This document shows positions 51,860 to 58,755 of a DNA stretch of 58,755 nucleotides, piece by piece; within the stretch, counting starts at the first letter, position 1, and every line of letters begins with the position of its first letter. The translations under genes were made by a program, and so were the position numbers. Origin of the DNA: Catenovulum sp. 2E275 (GTDB lineage Bacteria; Pseudomonadota; Gammaproteobacteria; Enterobacterales; Alteromonadaceae); NCBI RefSeq assembly GCF_025515275.1, contig NZ_JAOPFU010000025.1, positions 1-58,755 of the forward strand, written 5' to 3'. A model generated the notes under the pieces. That model did no database searches. It was not told where the DNA came from and worked only from the letters and a program-made list of their open reading frames with translations.

Positions 51860-52282
51860 ATGAATCAAGGTAATCAGCTATTAGCAACTCAAGAATCTCA
51901 ACTTAATACGTTTTTACAATTATTAGCCGATGAATTAGAGGCTTTTAAACAACGTAAATCGGATCTTGTGTATCAAATAGCGGTTCAAAAAGATGAGCTG
52001 TTAAACAAAATTAAACAAACAGACGAGCAAATTGCTCAACTGGATAATTTATCTGAGCTTAAACAAACACCAGAGTTTGTTGAGCAGGTTGCTAAACTAG
52101 AGCAAGATCTTGAGCAAGTAAAAGCCCAAAGCTTAATCAATGAGCGGGTTATTCGCACAAGTTTAAATAATGTTTTACGCTTAAAACAATCAATTTTATC
52201 CCTCAAAAATGCAGATGCTATGACTTATGACAAGCAAGGTCAGGCTAAAACGCAAACATTAGGTAAAGGTATTAAAGCCTAA
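51860..52282 (+). CDS. flgN: flagellar export chaperone FlgN
   Basis: FlgN is the cytoplasmic chaperone for FlgK and FlgL. The protein is almost entirely helical with an antiparallel coiled-coil pattern (LQLLADELEAFKQRKSDLVYQI, LDNLSELKQTPEF). The ATG is preferred to a TTG three codons earlier because AAGG lies at a suitable distance, giving 140 residues. Its position after flgM supports the name; the sequence alone is weakly conserved. Confidence 0.85.
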   Translation: MNQGNQLLATQESQLNTFLQLLADELEAFKQRKSDLVYQIAVQKDELLNKIKQTDEQIAQLDNLSELKQTPEFVEQVAKLEQDLEQVKAQSLINERVIRTSLNNVLRLKQSILSLKNADAMTYDKQGQAKTQTLGKGIKA

Positions 52283-52575
52283 TTTTATTCGCTTTATTCC
52301 ACTTAAGCTTTCCCGCATAAATATATGGTTTGGTGTTTTAACCCTGTAAAATAGCGGTATAAATACTTGTCTTGTCTAAACGACACAATTTATAGATGAA
52401 AAAAGTGGGTATTTGCTTTCTCGATTTTAAATGCTTTCACTACTCAAAATGAGCAACAATCTAATTTAAAACTGAAAACCGGCAGTTATGCTTGGGTTTG
52501 TTGTGTTGGAAATTGATGAGCTGCCGCCATAAAAATACCGACAGCGCATCAATTTTAAAGAGGAAAACGAATAAC

Positions 52576-53265
52576 TTATTGGCTGGCTAAATTTATCCCA
52601 GCTCTTTGTTTAGCAGGAATTAATTGCTCGGCGACCGCACTTGGAATAAAACCTTGCGCAGATGCAACAACCGCACGGCTTTCTACACCAATCACTCGGG
52701 CATAAATATCAACCCCATTATCTTTATAAGTAAAAGTGCCGGTTAACACATATTCTATAGGATGGTTATGTCGTAACTCATCAATATCTCGGCTCAACGC
52801 AAAGTCACCGCTTTCGGTTACCCGAATAGTGCCAGTTGCTTTATAATCAATAACCGACAAACCTAAGTTTTGCATGTTATGCTGAAAGCTTTCTGCTAAG
52901 TGCTTACCTAATAAATTAGTCTCTTCTAAGTTAGAATCAACCGCAACAAAGCTGGTCACCGCTACCGGCGTTTTATCTGTCACATAACGCATATTTTTAA
53001 CCAGTTTAAGCGACATTGATTCAACATAATCACTAATACTTAAACTGCTGTCTGAACGGGTATGAGCAGTCACCTGATTAATATAACTATGAGGGTTTCT
53101 CGCCCATTGGTTAAGATGCGCAGCATCCTGATGGCCATTAAATAATTCATTTTGCAAACTGAGTTGTTGATCAGTTTGTTGCTCTGTTTCATTTGCTTGC
53201 CAATCAGTAATTGACTGACATGCAGTCAAGGCTAAGACACCCGCGGCAATCGTTAGCTGTTTCAT
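52576..53265 (-). CDS. FlgO-family outer-membrane protein (second paralogue)
   Basis: A 229-residue lipoprotein (signal with TACQS, lipobox LTAC, Cys at about residue 16). The FlgO domain covers about residues 70-215, with SDYVESMSLKLVKNM, VAVTSFVAVDSNLEETNLLGKHLAESFQHNMQNLGL and HNHPIEYVLTGTFTY. FlgO proteins form outer-membrane structures at the base of polar flagella. This is the last gene of the operon after flgO and flgP, and it is clearly a paralogue of the first gene. Known Vibrio loci carry one FlgO, so the duplication is notable. Confidence 0.85.
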   Translation of the reverse strand: MKQLTIAAGVLALTACQSITDWQANETEQQTDQQLSLQNELFNGHQDAAHLNQWARNPHSYINQVTAHTRSDSSLSISDYVESMSLKLVKNMRYVTDKTPVAVTSFVAVDSNLEETNLLGKHLAESFQHNMQNLGLSVIDYKATGTIRVTESGDFALSRDIDELRHNHPIEYVLTGTFTYKDNGVDIYARVIGVESRAVVASAQGFIPSAVAEQLIPAKQRAGINLASQ

Positions 53266-53289
53266 TGTGTTTTCCTCTGCTTATTGGTA

Positions 53290-53760
53290 CTAAAAATATT
53301 TAGAGTTAATAATTCGGGTCTGACCATTTGTAAATGCACTCACCCGATATAAATCTCTTAAATTAAGTTCTAGCTCGGTAATATAAACGCCGTCTAACGG
53401 ATAAGCTTTTACCAGACGAGCTCCTTTAATTACACCCTGAACTGAAGCTCTTAACTTTTCATCGCCCATTATTAAATCGTTCACTGTTACATCGGCATTT
53501 AAACGATAACCATGAACTTTTTCTGACAGATCGCGATACGCATCCAGCTTAGATACTTTAATCGCTTTGAGCATTTTTATAGTCTTATCGTCGCCTAACT
53601 GGCTATCAATAGGGGCATAACCGGTTGCGGTTACTATGTAATCTTCTTCCGGTAACTGGTATTCCCACTCATTATATTTATTGAGCTGTACTAAGTTAGC
53701 TGAGTTTTGGCATGCTGTGAGCAATACACTTAAACACAATATTTTAAAAATAAGTTTCAT
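53290..53760 (-). CDS. flgP: flagellar outer-membrane lipoprotein FlgP
   Basis: FlgP is an LPP20-family lipoprotein needed for outer-membrane disk formation around the flagellar motor. The lipobox VLLTAC puts the lipidated Cys at about residue 17 of the 156-residue product. The conserved region IVTATGYAPIDSQLGDDKTIKMLKAIKVSKLDAYRDLSEKVHGYRL follows. The ATG preceded by AGGTGG is chosen over a GTG three codons earlier. Its start overlaps the flgO stop by 17 nt, indicating coupling. Confidence 0.9.
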   Translation of the reverse strand: MKLIFKILCLSVLLTACQNSANLVQLNKYNEWEYQLPEEDYIVTATGYAPIDSQLGDDKTIKMLKAIKVSKLDAYRDLSEKVHGYRLNADVTVNDLIMGDEKLRASVQGVIKGARLVKAYPLDGVYITELELNLRDLYRVSAFTNGQTRIINSKYF

Positions 53761-54418
53761 TGTTTCCACCTACCACTCTATTTGATTCGCCTCTGTGCAT
53801 TAACATGCCGTCACGGGTCGTCACTTTTTCACTGCTCCAAAATAAATTGTCGGGTAAAAAGCCCTGAGCCGTTGCTAATACAGAGCCGTTCGCCATTTCC
53901 ATCATCCGAACATTTACTACAGCGCCATTTTCATGTGGGGTTAATGTGCCTGACACAACATACTTTGCATCCACCTGCTGTTTAAGCTCTGCTAATTGAT
54001 GGCTCCATACAGATTCACCCTGCTGGTTTAATTGAATAGACGATCGCAATTTAAAATCAGTCACTTTATAACCACGTTTATTCAGCTCATAAATAAAACT
54101 TTCGGCTAATTGCCCACCGACTCCTGCTAAAGATTGAGATGAATCCTGAGTTGTTAGACGGGAAGCTTGCTCAACAAACTGGGCAACTACAATTTTTCCA
54201 TTTAAAGTTTTTCCGGCAAGAGGTGCCAACAATTCATCGGCCAACATATAGCTATAAGCTTTAATAGATAATTGACTGACCTGAGCTGGCTGGCTTGTAT
54301 TTTGATTAAGCCCTGCTGGTGTTTGAGGCACCATATAACTGTTAACAGAATGAGTTGTGCAACCCATTACAGCGAGCATTAAAGTGATCAAACCACCAAA
54401 TTTAGCCGTATTTTTCAT
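53744..54418 (-). CDS. flgO: flagellar outer-membrane protein FlgO
   Basis: The first gene of the flgO-flgP-flgO2 operon. The 224-residue lipoprotein has lipobox LAVMGC (Cys at about residue 20). The FlgO domain follows: AYSYMLADELLAPLAGKTLNGKIVVAQFVEQ, GVGGQLAESFIYELNKRGYKV, DAKYVVSGTLTPHENGAVVNVRMMEMANGSVLATAQGFL. A sigma-54-like promoter lies 72 nt upstream. Together with the paralogue and FlgP it is expected to form the basal outer-membrane ring. Confidence 0.88.
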   Translation of the reverse strand: MKNTAKFGGLITLMLAVMGCTTHSVNSYMVPQTPAGLNQNTSQPAQVSQLSIKAYSYMLADELLAPLAGKTLNGKIVVAQFVEQASRLTTQDSSQSLAGVGGQLAESFIYELNKRGYKVTDFKLRSSIQLNQQGESVWSHQLAELKQQVDAKYVVSGTLTPHENGAVVNVRMMEMANGSVLATAQGFLPDNLFWSSEKVTTRDGMLMHRGESNRVVGGNNETYF

Positions 54419-54490
54419 TTAACCGACCTCTGTATATACTGAATATAAGTCTATTAGTAAGCTGTTTAGACTAATTTTGGTTATCAATGA

Positions 54491-54506
54491 TGCAAAATCA
54501 ATTCCA
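54491..54506 (-). promoter_or_regulatory. sigma-54-like promoter for flgO-flgP
   Basis: On the minus strand TGGAATTGATTTTGCA has GG and GC separated by 10 bp and a perfect TTGCA -12 element; the -24 reads TGGAA instead of TGGCA. Confidence 0.65.
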
Positions 54507-54586
54507 ACTATTTTTTGACACTTTACTTTTTAGTTTAGTGATTGATTATTATCTAAAAATTTCCTTAGATTAAAGATAAAAAAGAT

Positions 54587-54602
54587 TGGCATAAATTTCG
54601 CT
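54587..54602 (+). promoter_or_regulatory. sigma-54-like promoter for flgT
   Basis: TGGCATAAATTTCGCT has the TGGCA -24 element and a GC 10 bp after GG; the -12 is TCGC rather than TTGC. It lies 100 bp before flgT and faces away from the flgO promoter. Confidence 0.55.
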
Positions 54603-54701
54603 TTATCCTGTAATCAGCATTTATAAATCAGGCTTTAGCCAAAAATATACCTCAACAGTTATATTTTTGACGCTAGCTAAAATAGAGATAAGACACCAGC
54701 A

Positions 54702-55904
54702 ATGAATATATTAAATATTAAAAAATCCATATTAGTCAATTCGATAATAAGCAGCTTAATATTATTTAGTATGCCAGGTGTTTGTTTAGCAGCTTGGTAT
54801 CAAACAACAGGGGTCGCTAAGATTCACCAAGGAGATAAAACCTCCGCCCGAAAAAAAGCAGTGGATGAAGCCATTAAAGAAGCTCTTTTGTTTTCCGGTG
54901 CGTCTATCTCCAGTATTCAGCAAGTTAGAAACGGCTTATTAACTCAGGATTTATTTATGGTTCGCAGCAGCGGGGTTGTAAATGATATTGAAATTTTATC
55001 TGAAGACTGGAGCAATAGCAGCGTAAATGTGACTATCCGTGCTGATATTTTTGCCGATGAGAGGCAATGTATGACCGCTGCTTACCGTAAATCGTTAGCT
55101 GTGATCCCTTTTGTGATTAGCCATCAAGCGCAAGCTCAAATTGGTGGAATCTACCAACTTGGCAATAAAGTCAGTGAAACTCTGTATCAGGCATTAACTA
55201 ATCAATCCAGCAGTTTAGATGTCAGGGATTATTATCAATCGCCGATGAAATTTGCCAATGTACAGCAAAATATAACAGGTCAGCTAAATCGGGCTATGCT
55301 GGATAACTTAGCTCAGCATAGTGATGTTCAATATATACTCACCGGCAGGTTAACCGATTTATCAATAGAATATAATGATAATAAAATGACCAACTGGCTA
55401 ACCGGTGAGCAGGCACATAGATATTTTGATATGCAAATTGAACTGTATGATGCTTACCGCGGTGAAAAAGTAAATACGTTTACTTATCAAACAGATGCAA
55501 GCTGGAGTTTTGACACCAAACAAACTGTTGATATTAACAGCCGCCGCTTTTGGCAAAGCGAATACGGCGCAGCAATTAACAGCCAGTTAGATAAATCACT
55601 CAACGAAATAGAAGCCTCTATGCGATGTAAATCGGCTAATGCCAAAGTAATTGATGTAGCAGACAATCAATTACGGTTTAACTTAGGCAGCCAAAACGGG
55701 GTTAAAGCCGGTGATAAATTTAAAGTTCTGCATCAAGCGAGTTTTACCGACAGACAAGGTAAAGTACGCCCTAATTTTATCGTCAGTCATTACGAAGTGG
55801 AAGTTACTCAGGTGTATGCCCATTCAGCTCTTGCCCAAACCAAAAATAATCAGCGGCTCGAGAACATTCAGGTAGGTGATTTAATCAGTTCGAATTTATT
55901 TTAA
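54702..55904 (+). CDS. flgT: flagellar H-ring protein FlgT
   Basis: FlgT builds the H-ring that helps anchor and assemble the sodium-driven polar motor in Vibrio. The signal peptide ends near residue 31 (GVCLAAW). The N-domain (WYQTTGVAKIHQGDKTSARKKAVDEAIKEALLFSGASISS), middle domain and C-terminal domain (VIDVADNQLRFNLGSQNGVKAGDKFKVLHQ) are in the expected order over 400 residues. It is divergent from flgO, as in Vibrio loci. The presence of FlgT with FlgO/FlgP suggests a sheathed or sodium-type polar flagellum. Confidence 0.9.
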   Translation: MNILNIKKSILVNSIISSLILFSMPGVCLAAWYQTTGVAKIHQGDKTSARKKAVDEAIKEALLFSGASISSIQQVRNGLLTQDLFMVRSSGVVNDIEILSEDWSNSSVNVTIRADIFADERQCMTAAYRKSLAVIPFVISHQAQAQIGGIYQLGNKVSETLYQALTNQSSSLDVRDYYQSPMKFANVQQNITGQLNRAMLDNLAQHSDVQYILTGRLTDLSIEYNDNKMTNWLTGEQAHRYFDMQIELYDAYRGEKVNTFTYQTDASWSFDTKQTVDINSRRFWQSEYGAAINSQLDKSLNEIEASMRCKSANAKVIDVADNQLRFNLGSQNGVKAGDKFKVLHQASFTDRQGKVRPNFIVSHYEVEVTQVYAHSALAQTKNNQRLENIQVGDLISSNLF

Positions 55905-55930
55905 TTTCAGCTTAAACCGAGCTGAAATTA
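55902..55930 (+). terminator. hairpin at the end of flgT
   Basis: TAATTTCAGCT, which includes the flgT stop codon, pairs perfectly with AGCTGAAATTA over a 7-nt loop. No T-run follows, so termination may need Rho or be partial. A second perfect 8-bp palindrome, TGCAACTA/TAGTTGCA, lies at 55981-55998. Confidence 0.5.
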
Positions 55931-56023
55931 AATACTAGAATGAAAACAAAACCTGCCTCATTCTAATATTATGGAGCTATTGCAACTAAGTAGTTGCATC
56001 ATAAAATGATAGTTTGATACTGC

Positions 56024-56644
56024 CTATTCATCTAAACCGTATGCTTGCTGCAATGCCAGAGCAAAGTAATTAAAAGCATCCTGTGCTGCCAACGCCATTT
56101 TTTGCTCTTCTGTATCACTCATAGGTAATTGATTTAACACATCAGTAAAGCGTTTCCAGCTTTTAGCTCGACCGTCTGGTGACGCTGCTAAATGCCGTGC
56201 ACCAAATTTATCTGATAATGCTAATAAATCCGCTGCCTTTTTCTTTAATTTTGCCGCGCCTAAAGTCGAACCTTCGGAAACATATAACCAGCCTAAAGCT
56301 TCTGAAGTTGAAAAGTCATCCACATGTACCAAACTCACGTCAGGTATTGGGTGAGCCAAATCTTTTAAATCCGCTTCGGCAGCAGTTAACCGGCTTCGAT
56401 CTTCTAAATCCGGTAATAAAGATTTAAGTGTCGGATTTGAATATAAGTTGGATATCATTTTTTGAAATTGATATTGCACACTGACCCAAATCGCAAAATT
56501 TTCACGGCTGGCAAACGGGTTTGCTCTAGCCACAATTACATGCAAAGCTCGATGTTGGGCATCGGTTAATGTATCCAACTTTTTTGTCCGTAGCAGCGCT
56601 GTTTGCTCAGAGTTGATAGTATCGTTTGAATAAGTCGATGTCAT
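56024..56644 (-). CDS. bacterial heme oxygenase-like protein
   Basis: A 206-residue all-helical protein that resembles the BphO/PigA group of bacterial heme oxygenases, which open heme to biliverdin and release iron. The conserved distal-helix segment ALGWLYVSEGSTLGAAKLKK is near residue 115. A candidate heme-ligand His is at about residue 31 in TLTDAQHRALH. There is no bacteriophytochrome, tonB receptor or hemin uptake gene next to it. It may serve iron recovery or supply chromophore to a photoreceptor elsewhere. Confidence 0.78.
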   Translation of the reverse strand: MTSTYSNDTINSEQTALLRTKKLDTLTDAQHRALHVIVARANPFASRENFAIWVSVQYQFQKMISNLYSNPTLKSLLPDLEDRSRLTAAEADLKDLAHPIPDVSLVHVDDFSTSEALGWLYVSEGSTLGAAKLKKKAADLLALSDKFGARHLAASPDGRAKSWKRFTDVLNQLPMSDTEEQKMALAAQDAFNYFALALQQAYGLDE

Positions 56645-56763
56645 GGATAATTCCTTTGGTGATTTAATAACGCCTTTAACTTAAATAACGATTAGCTGGC
56701 TTATTTTTTTCAGTTAAATTAAAAAAATCTTAACTTTGGGCACGAGTAGACAGCCAATAAAAA

Positions 56764-56801
56764 AGCCTTCAACACTCTATTTAAATAAAGTATTGAAGGC
56801 T
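56764..56801 (-). terminator. terminator after the PKD-repeat protein gene
   Basis: On the minus strand AGCCTTCAATACT pairs with the GAGTGTTGAAGGCT side (one G-T pair), over about an 11-nt loop, and is followed by a T-run. It closes the gene at 56839-58755. Confidence 0.75.
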
Positions 56802-56838
56802 AATAGTTTTAGTTGCTTACTCAAAAAGTTATATGAAC

Positions 56839-58755
56839 TCAGTTAAAAAAAACACCACACCCTTGGCAATCAGCCAGAAAAATATAAGGCTCATATGTAA
56901 ATGTCCAACCAGTTTTTTCAGCTATTTCAAAACTAAAGCTGATGCCTTGAGCCTGATTATCTCTAGTGACTAAGGTAAAAGCGCCCATATCCGTACTCAT
57001 TACAAGTTCATCCGGCTTTTCATCTGGTGAGGTAATGATTAACTCAAAGAAAATAGATTCACCCTGTTTAATAACTTGGCCATCTGTTAAACCACTAAAA
57101 GATACTTGATAACCGCCTTCTGCCTGAGAAACCGCCTGTAAATTAGTAATCGTATAATCCTGATCAAAAGCCGATAACTGATAACGTTTAATCATTTGAC
57201 TTGTACCAAACACAAGTTGATTATCAAAGACTGGAAAGCTTGATAGCTGGATAAAATGATATGGAAATATGAGTTGGCGATCTAAATAATCAGATTGAGA
57301 TAAAGTTGTATCTGCAGAGTTTATTTCACTACTATAATCATCCTCTAGTAATAGCGTTGGATAATTCGCTCGGTAAACCGCAGGAAAACTGATATTAACC
57401 GGTGAAGTTTCACTCATACCATCAGTCGTGATGAGTTGTAACTCATAATTACCCTCTGTTGCAGGTGAAATAGCAACATTGGCACAACTCCATTCCTTCA
57501 AGTTAATGACATACTCATAAAGCTCTTGTGGGGTTTTATATTCGCCTTGAGCATTTACTAGATAACCATTTAGACACATATTTTTTGTTCGAGCATAGGC
57601 CACACTCTGCGGTTCATTTACTAAACTCCATAAATACACCACACTATCGCCATCTGGGTCATAGGCATCACCGGAAAAGGTCACACCAGTATTAAATAAA
57701 TACTGATATTCCCATGGTTGTAGCGCTGCGTCACTCGAATCCCAATCCTCGACTTGAGGATCGACTGTTGGATAAATCACAAATGGTTGTTCTTCATCAT
57801 ACTCAAAGTTAATGATTGGACGTGATATTGGCGCATTATTTTCAGATTTAGCTTTTACGGTAAGGCGATCTGTATAACCACTCCAAGCCCCTAACGCATC
57901 CTGAACTCTTAATTTAACTGAATAAGGACCCGCTTTGTCTAAAGTTAAAGTTGGGGTTTCAGTATCTGCATTCACTAATTCAGCTTCACTGCCATCTGGT
58001 TTATCAACCAATACCCAATCAAATGCTGACATTTGATGATCTCTGTCATCAGTGCTGCCACTCGCATCAAAGGTAATTGTATCCTCAACCATAAAATTAA
58101 GCGCTTTAGTTGAAGTTGAAGCAACTGCATCTGGTGCGTTATTCGCCCCATATAAAACTTCAAAGTCTTGTTCAATTTCACTATAAAATTCACCATCAGA
58201 TAGCTTATGTTTTAAGGTATAAGTACCAGGAATATCAAACCTTAAAGAAAAGACAGCCACACCTGTCAACTCAACATTAGCAGCGTCAATATCGTAACCA
58301 TCCGGTGCGCTAGTAATAGACCACTCTCTAACTAAAGAATAGGCAGAACTAGTTTCTTTATCATAGCCATCTGTATTGATTGAAACACCGGAGCTTGGTT
58401 CAATTTCATAAGTACCGGTGTACCAGTTTTTTCCAATTATAGCGGCAGGTGCTGTATTAACATGACCTTCAGGCAATGTATTCACATTAATAACATTAGT
58501 ACTACTTCGAACAACTTCTGTACCATCATAAACAGTCAATTCAACATAATAAGTCGCTATCTTATCTGGAGTAAAAGAGGCAATAGCCTGATTTGGATTT
58601 TCAATAACAGCATTACTACCTATAGTTTCAACATCTTTACCACTTCGTGAAAATGTCCAGCGGTATTGCAAATCATCGTCATCAGCATCGGTAGAACCAC
58701 TGCCATCAAAAGTAGCCGTTTCGCCTAATACCCAAGCGTTAATATCTCCACCTTG
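56839..58755 (-). CDS. PKD-repeat surface protein (5' end outside the window)
   Basis: The gene is open to the window edge, so at least 638 C-terminal residues are seen but not the start. PKD repeats are clear from motifs such as TFDGSGSTDADDDDLQYRW (first visible repeat), FDASGSTDDRDHQMSAFDW and SGDAYDPDGDSVVYLWSL, each with Asp-rich turns that bind calcium in relatives. Typical members are exported adhesins or polysaccharide-binding enzymes. The extreme C-terminus is CQGCGVFFN, an unexpected CxxC four residues from the end. The N-terminal part, including any signal and catalytic domain, is not visible. Confidence 0.8.
   Translation of the reverse strand, partial: QGGDINAWVLGETATFDGSGSTDADDDDLQYRWTFSRSGKDVETIGSNAVIENPNQAIASFTPDKIATYYVELTVYDGTEVVRSSTNVINVNTLPEGHVNTAPAAIIGKNWYTGTYEIEPSSGVSINTDGYDKETSSAYSLVREWSITSAPDGYDIDAANVELTGVAVFSLRFDIPGTYTLKHKLSDGEFYSEIEQDFEVLYGANNAPDAVASTSTKALNFMVEDTITFDASGSTDDRDHQMSAFDWVLVDKPDGSEAELVNADTETPTLTLDKAGPYSVKLRVQDALGAWSGYTDRLTVKAKSENNAPISRPIINFEYDEEQPFVIYPTVDPQVEDWDSSDAALQPWEYQYLFNTGVTFSGDAYDPDGDSVVYLWSLVNEPQSVAYARTKNMCLNGYLVNAQGEYKTPQELYEYVINLKEWSCANVAISPATEGNYELQLITTDGMSETSPVNISFPAVYRANYPTLLLEDDYSSEINSADTTLSQSDYLDRQLIFPYHFIQLSSFPVFDNQLVFGTSQMIKRYQLSAFDQDYTITNLQAVSQAEGGYQVSFSGLTDGQVIKQGESIFFELIITSPDEKPDELVMSTDMGAFTLVTRDNQAQGISFSFEIAEKTGWTFTYEPYIFLADCQGCGVFFN

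Noticed and set aside
1-58755. CRISPR array or rRNA operon
   Set aside because: No regularly spaced repeat array and no rRNA-like sequence were seen; the only tRNA sequence is the 3' fragment at 6429-6474.

Overview
The window looks like the chromosome of a marine, polar-flagellated gammaproteobacterium of the Alteromonadales type. It is AT-rich. Gene content and order fit that group: a flgBCDEFGHIJKL cluster with cheV/cheR, flgA-flgM-flgN, the flgO/flgP/flgT outer-membrane genes known from Vibrio-like flagella, sigma-54/sigma-28 promoters, a DUF2788-fldA pair and an ectoine-degradation operon. I had no database access, so the lineage is an inference.

Left end (1 to about 6475): the right-hand part of an integrated mobile element. 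From left to right it carries tiny single-helix membrane proteins, an XRE regulator, a 125-residue unknown, an AlpA-like HTH protein overlapping a plasmid-type RepA initiator, iteron-like repeats just after repA, a membrane protein, a phosphoribosyltransferase-like protein and a tyrosine integrase. It ends in a 46-nt copy of the 3' part of tRNA-Ile(CAU), an attachment-site scar whose intact tRNA should lie left of the window. Two operator-like palindrome families occur: CTAAG-N5-CTTAG (two copies) and AATTWGGCATGCCWAATT (four copies). A direct repeat resembling integrase arm sites lies on both sides of the scar, including the side that should be chromosome.

Core region (6.8 to 32 kb): cysE and trmJ face suhB. 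These are followed by a periplasmic trypsin-like protease, an FHA-membrane protein and an OPT-family transporter, then an outer-membrane barrel, a large Ig-like repeat lipoprotein, moeA, an HBM-type chemoreceptor, a LysR regulator, grxD and sodB. Next come the prkA-yeaH-spoVR stationary-phase operon, fadR, an esterase, and DUF2788-fldA behind a Fur-box-like promoter.

Ectoine catabolism (32.2 to 37.3 kb): four tightly packed genes, doeB2-doeD-doeA-doeC, would convert ectoine to N-acetyl-diaminobutyrate, diaminobutyrate, aspartate semialdehyde and aspartate. No regulator or ectoine transporter is next to them.

Flagellar region (37.4 to 55.9 kb): flgBCDE, flgFGHIJ and flgKL read leftward and appear to use separate promoters (sigma-54, sigma-54 and sigma-28). 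cheV-cheR lies upstream. flgA, flgM and flgN read rightward, with a near-perfect sigma-28 promoter before flgM. A flgO-flgP-flgO-paralogue operon faces flgT across two opposed sigma-54-like promoters. The window ends with a heme-oxygenase-like gene and the 3' part of a large PKD-repeat surface protein that runs off the edge.
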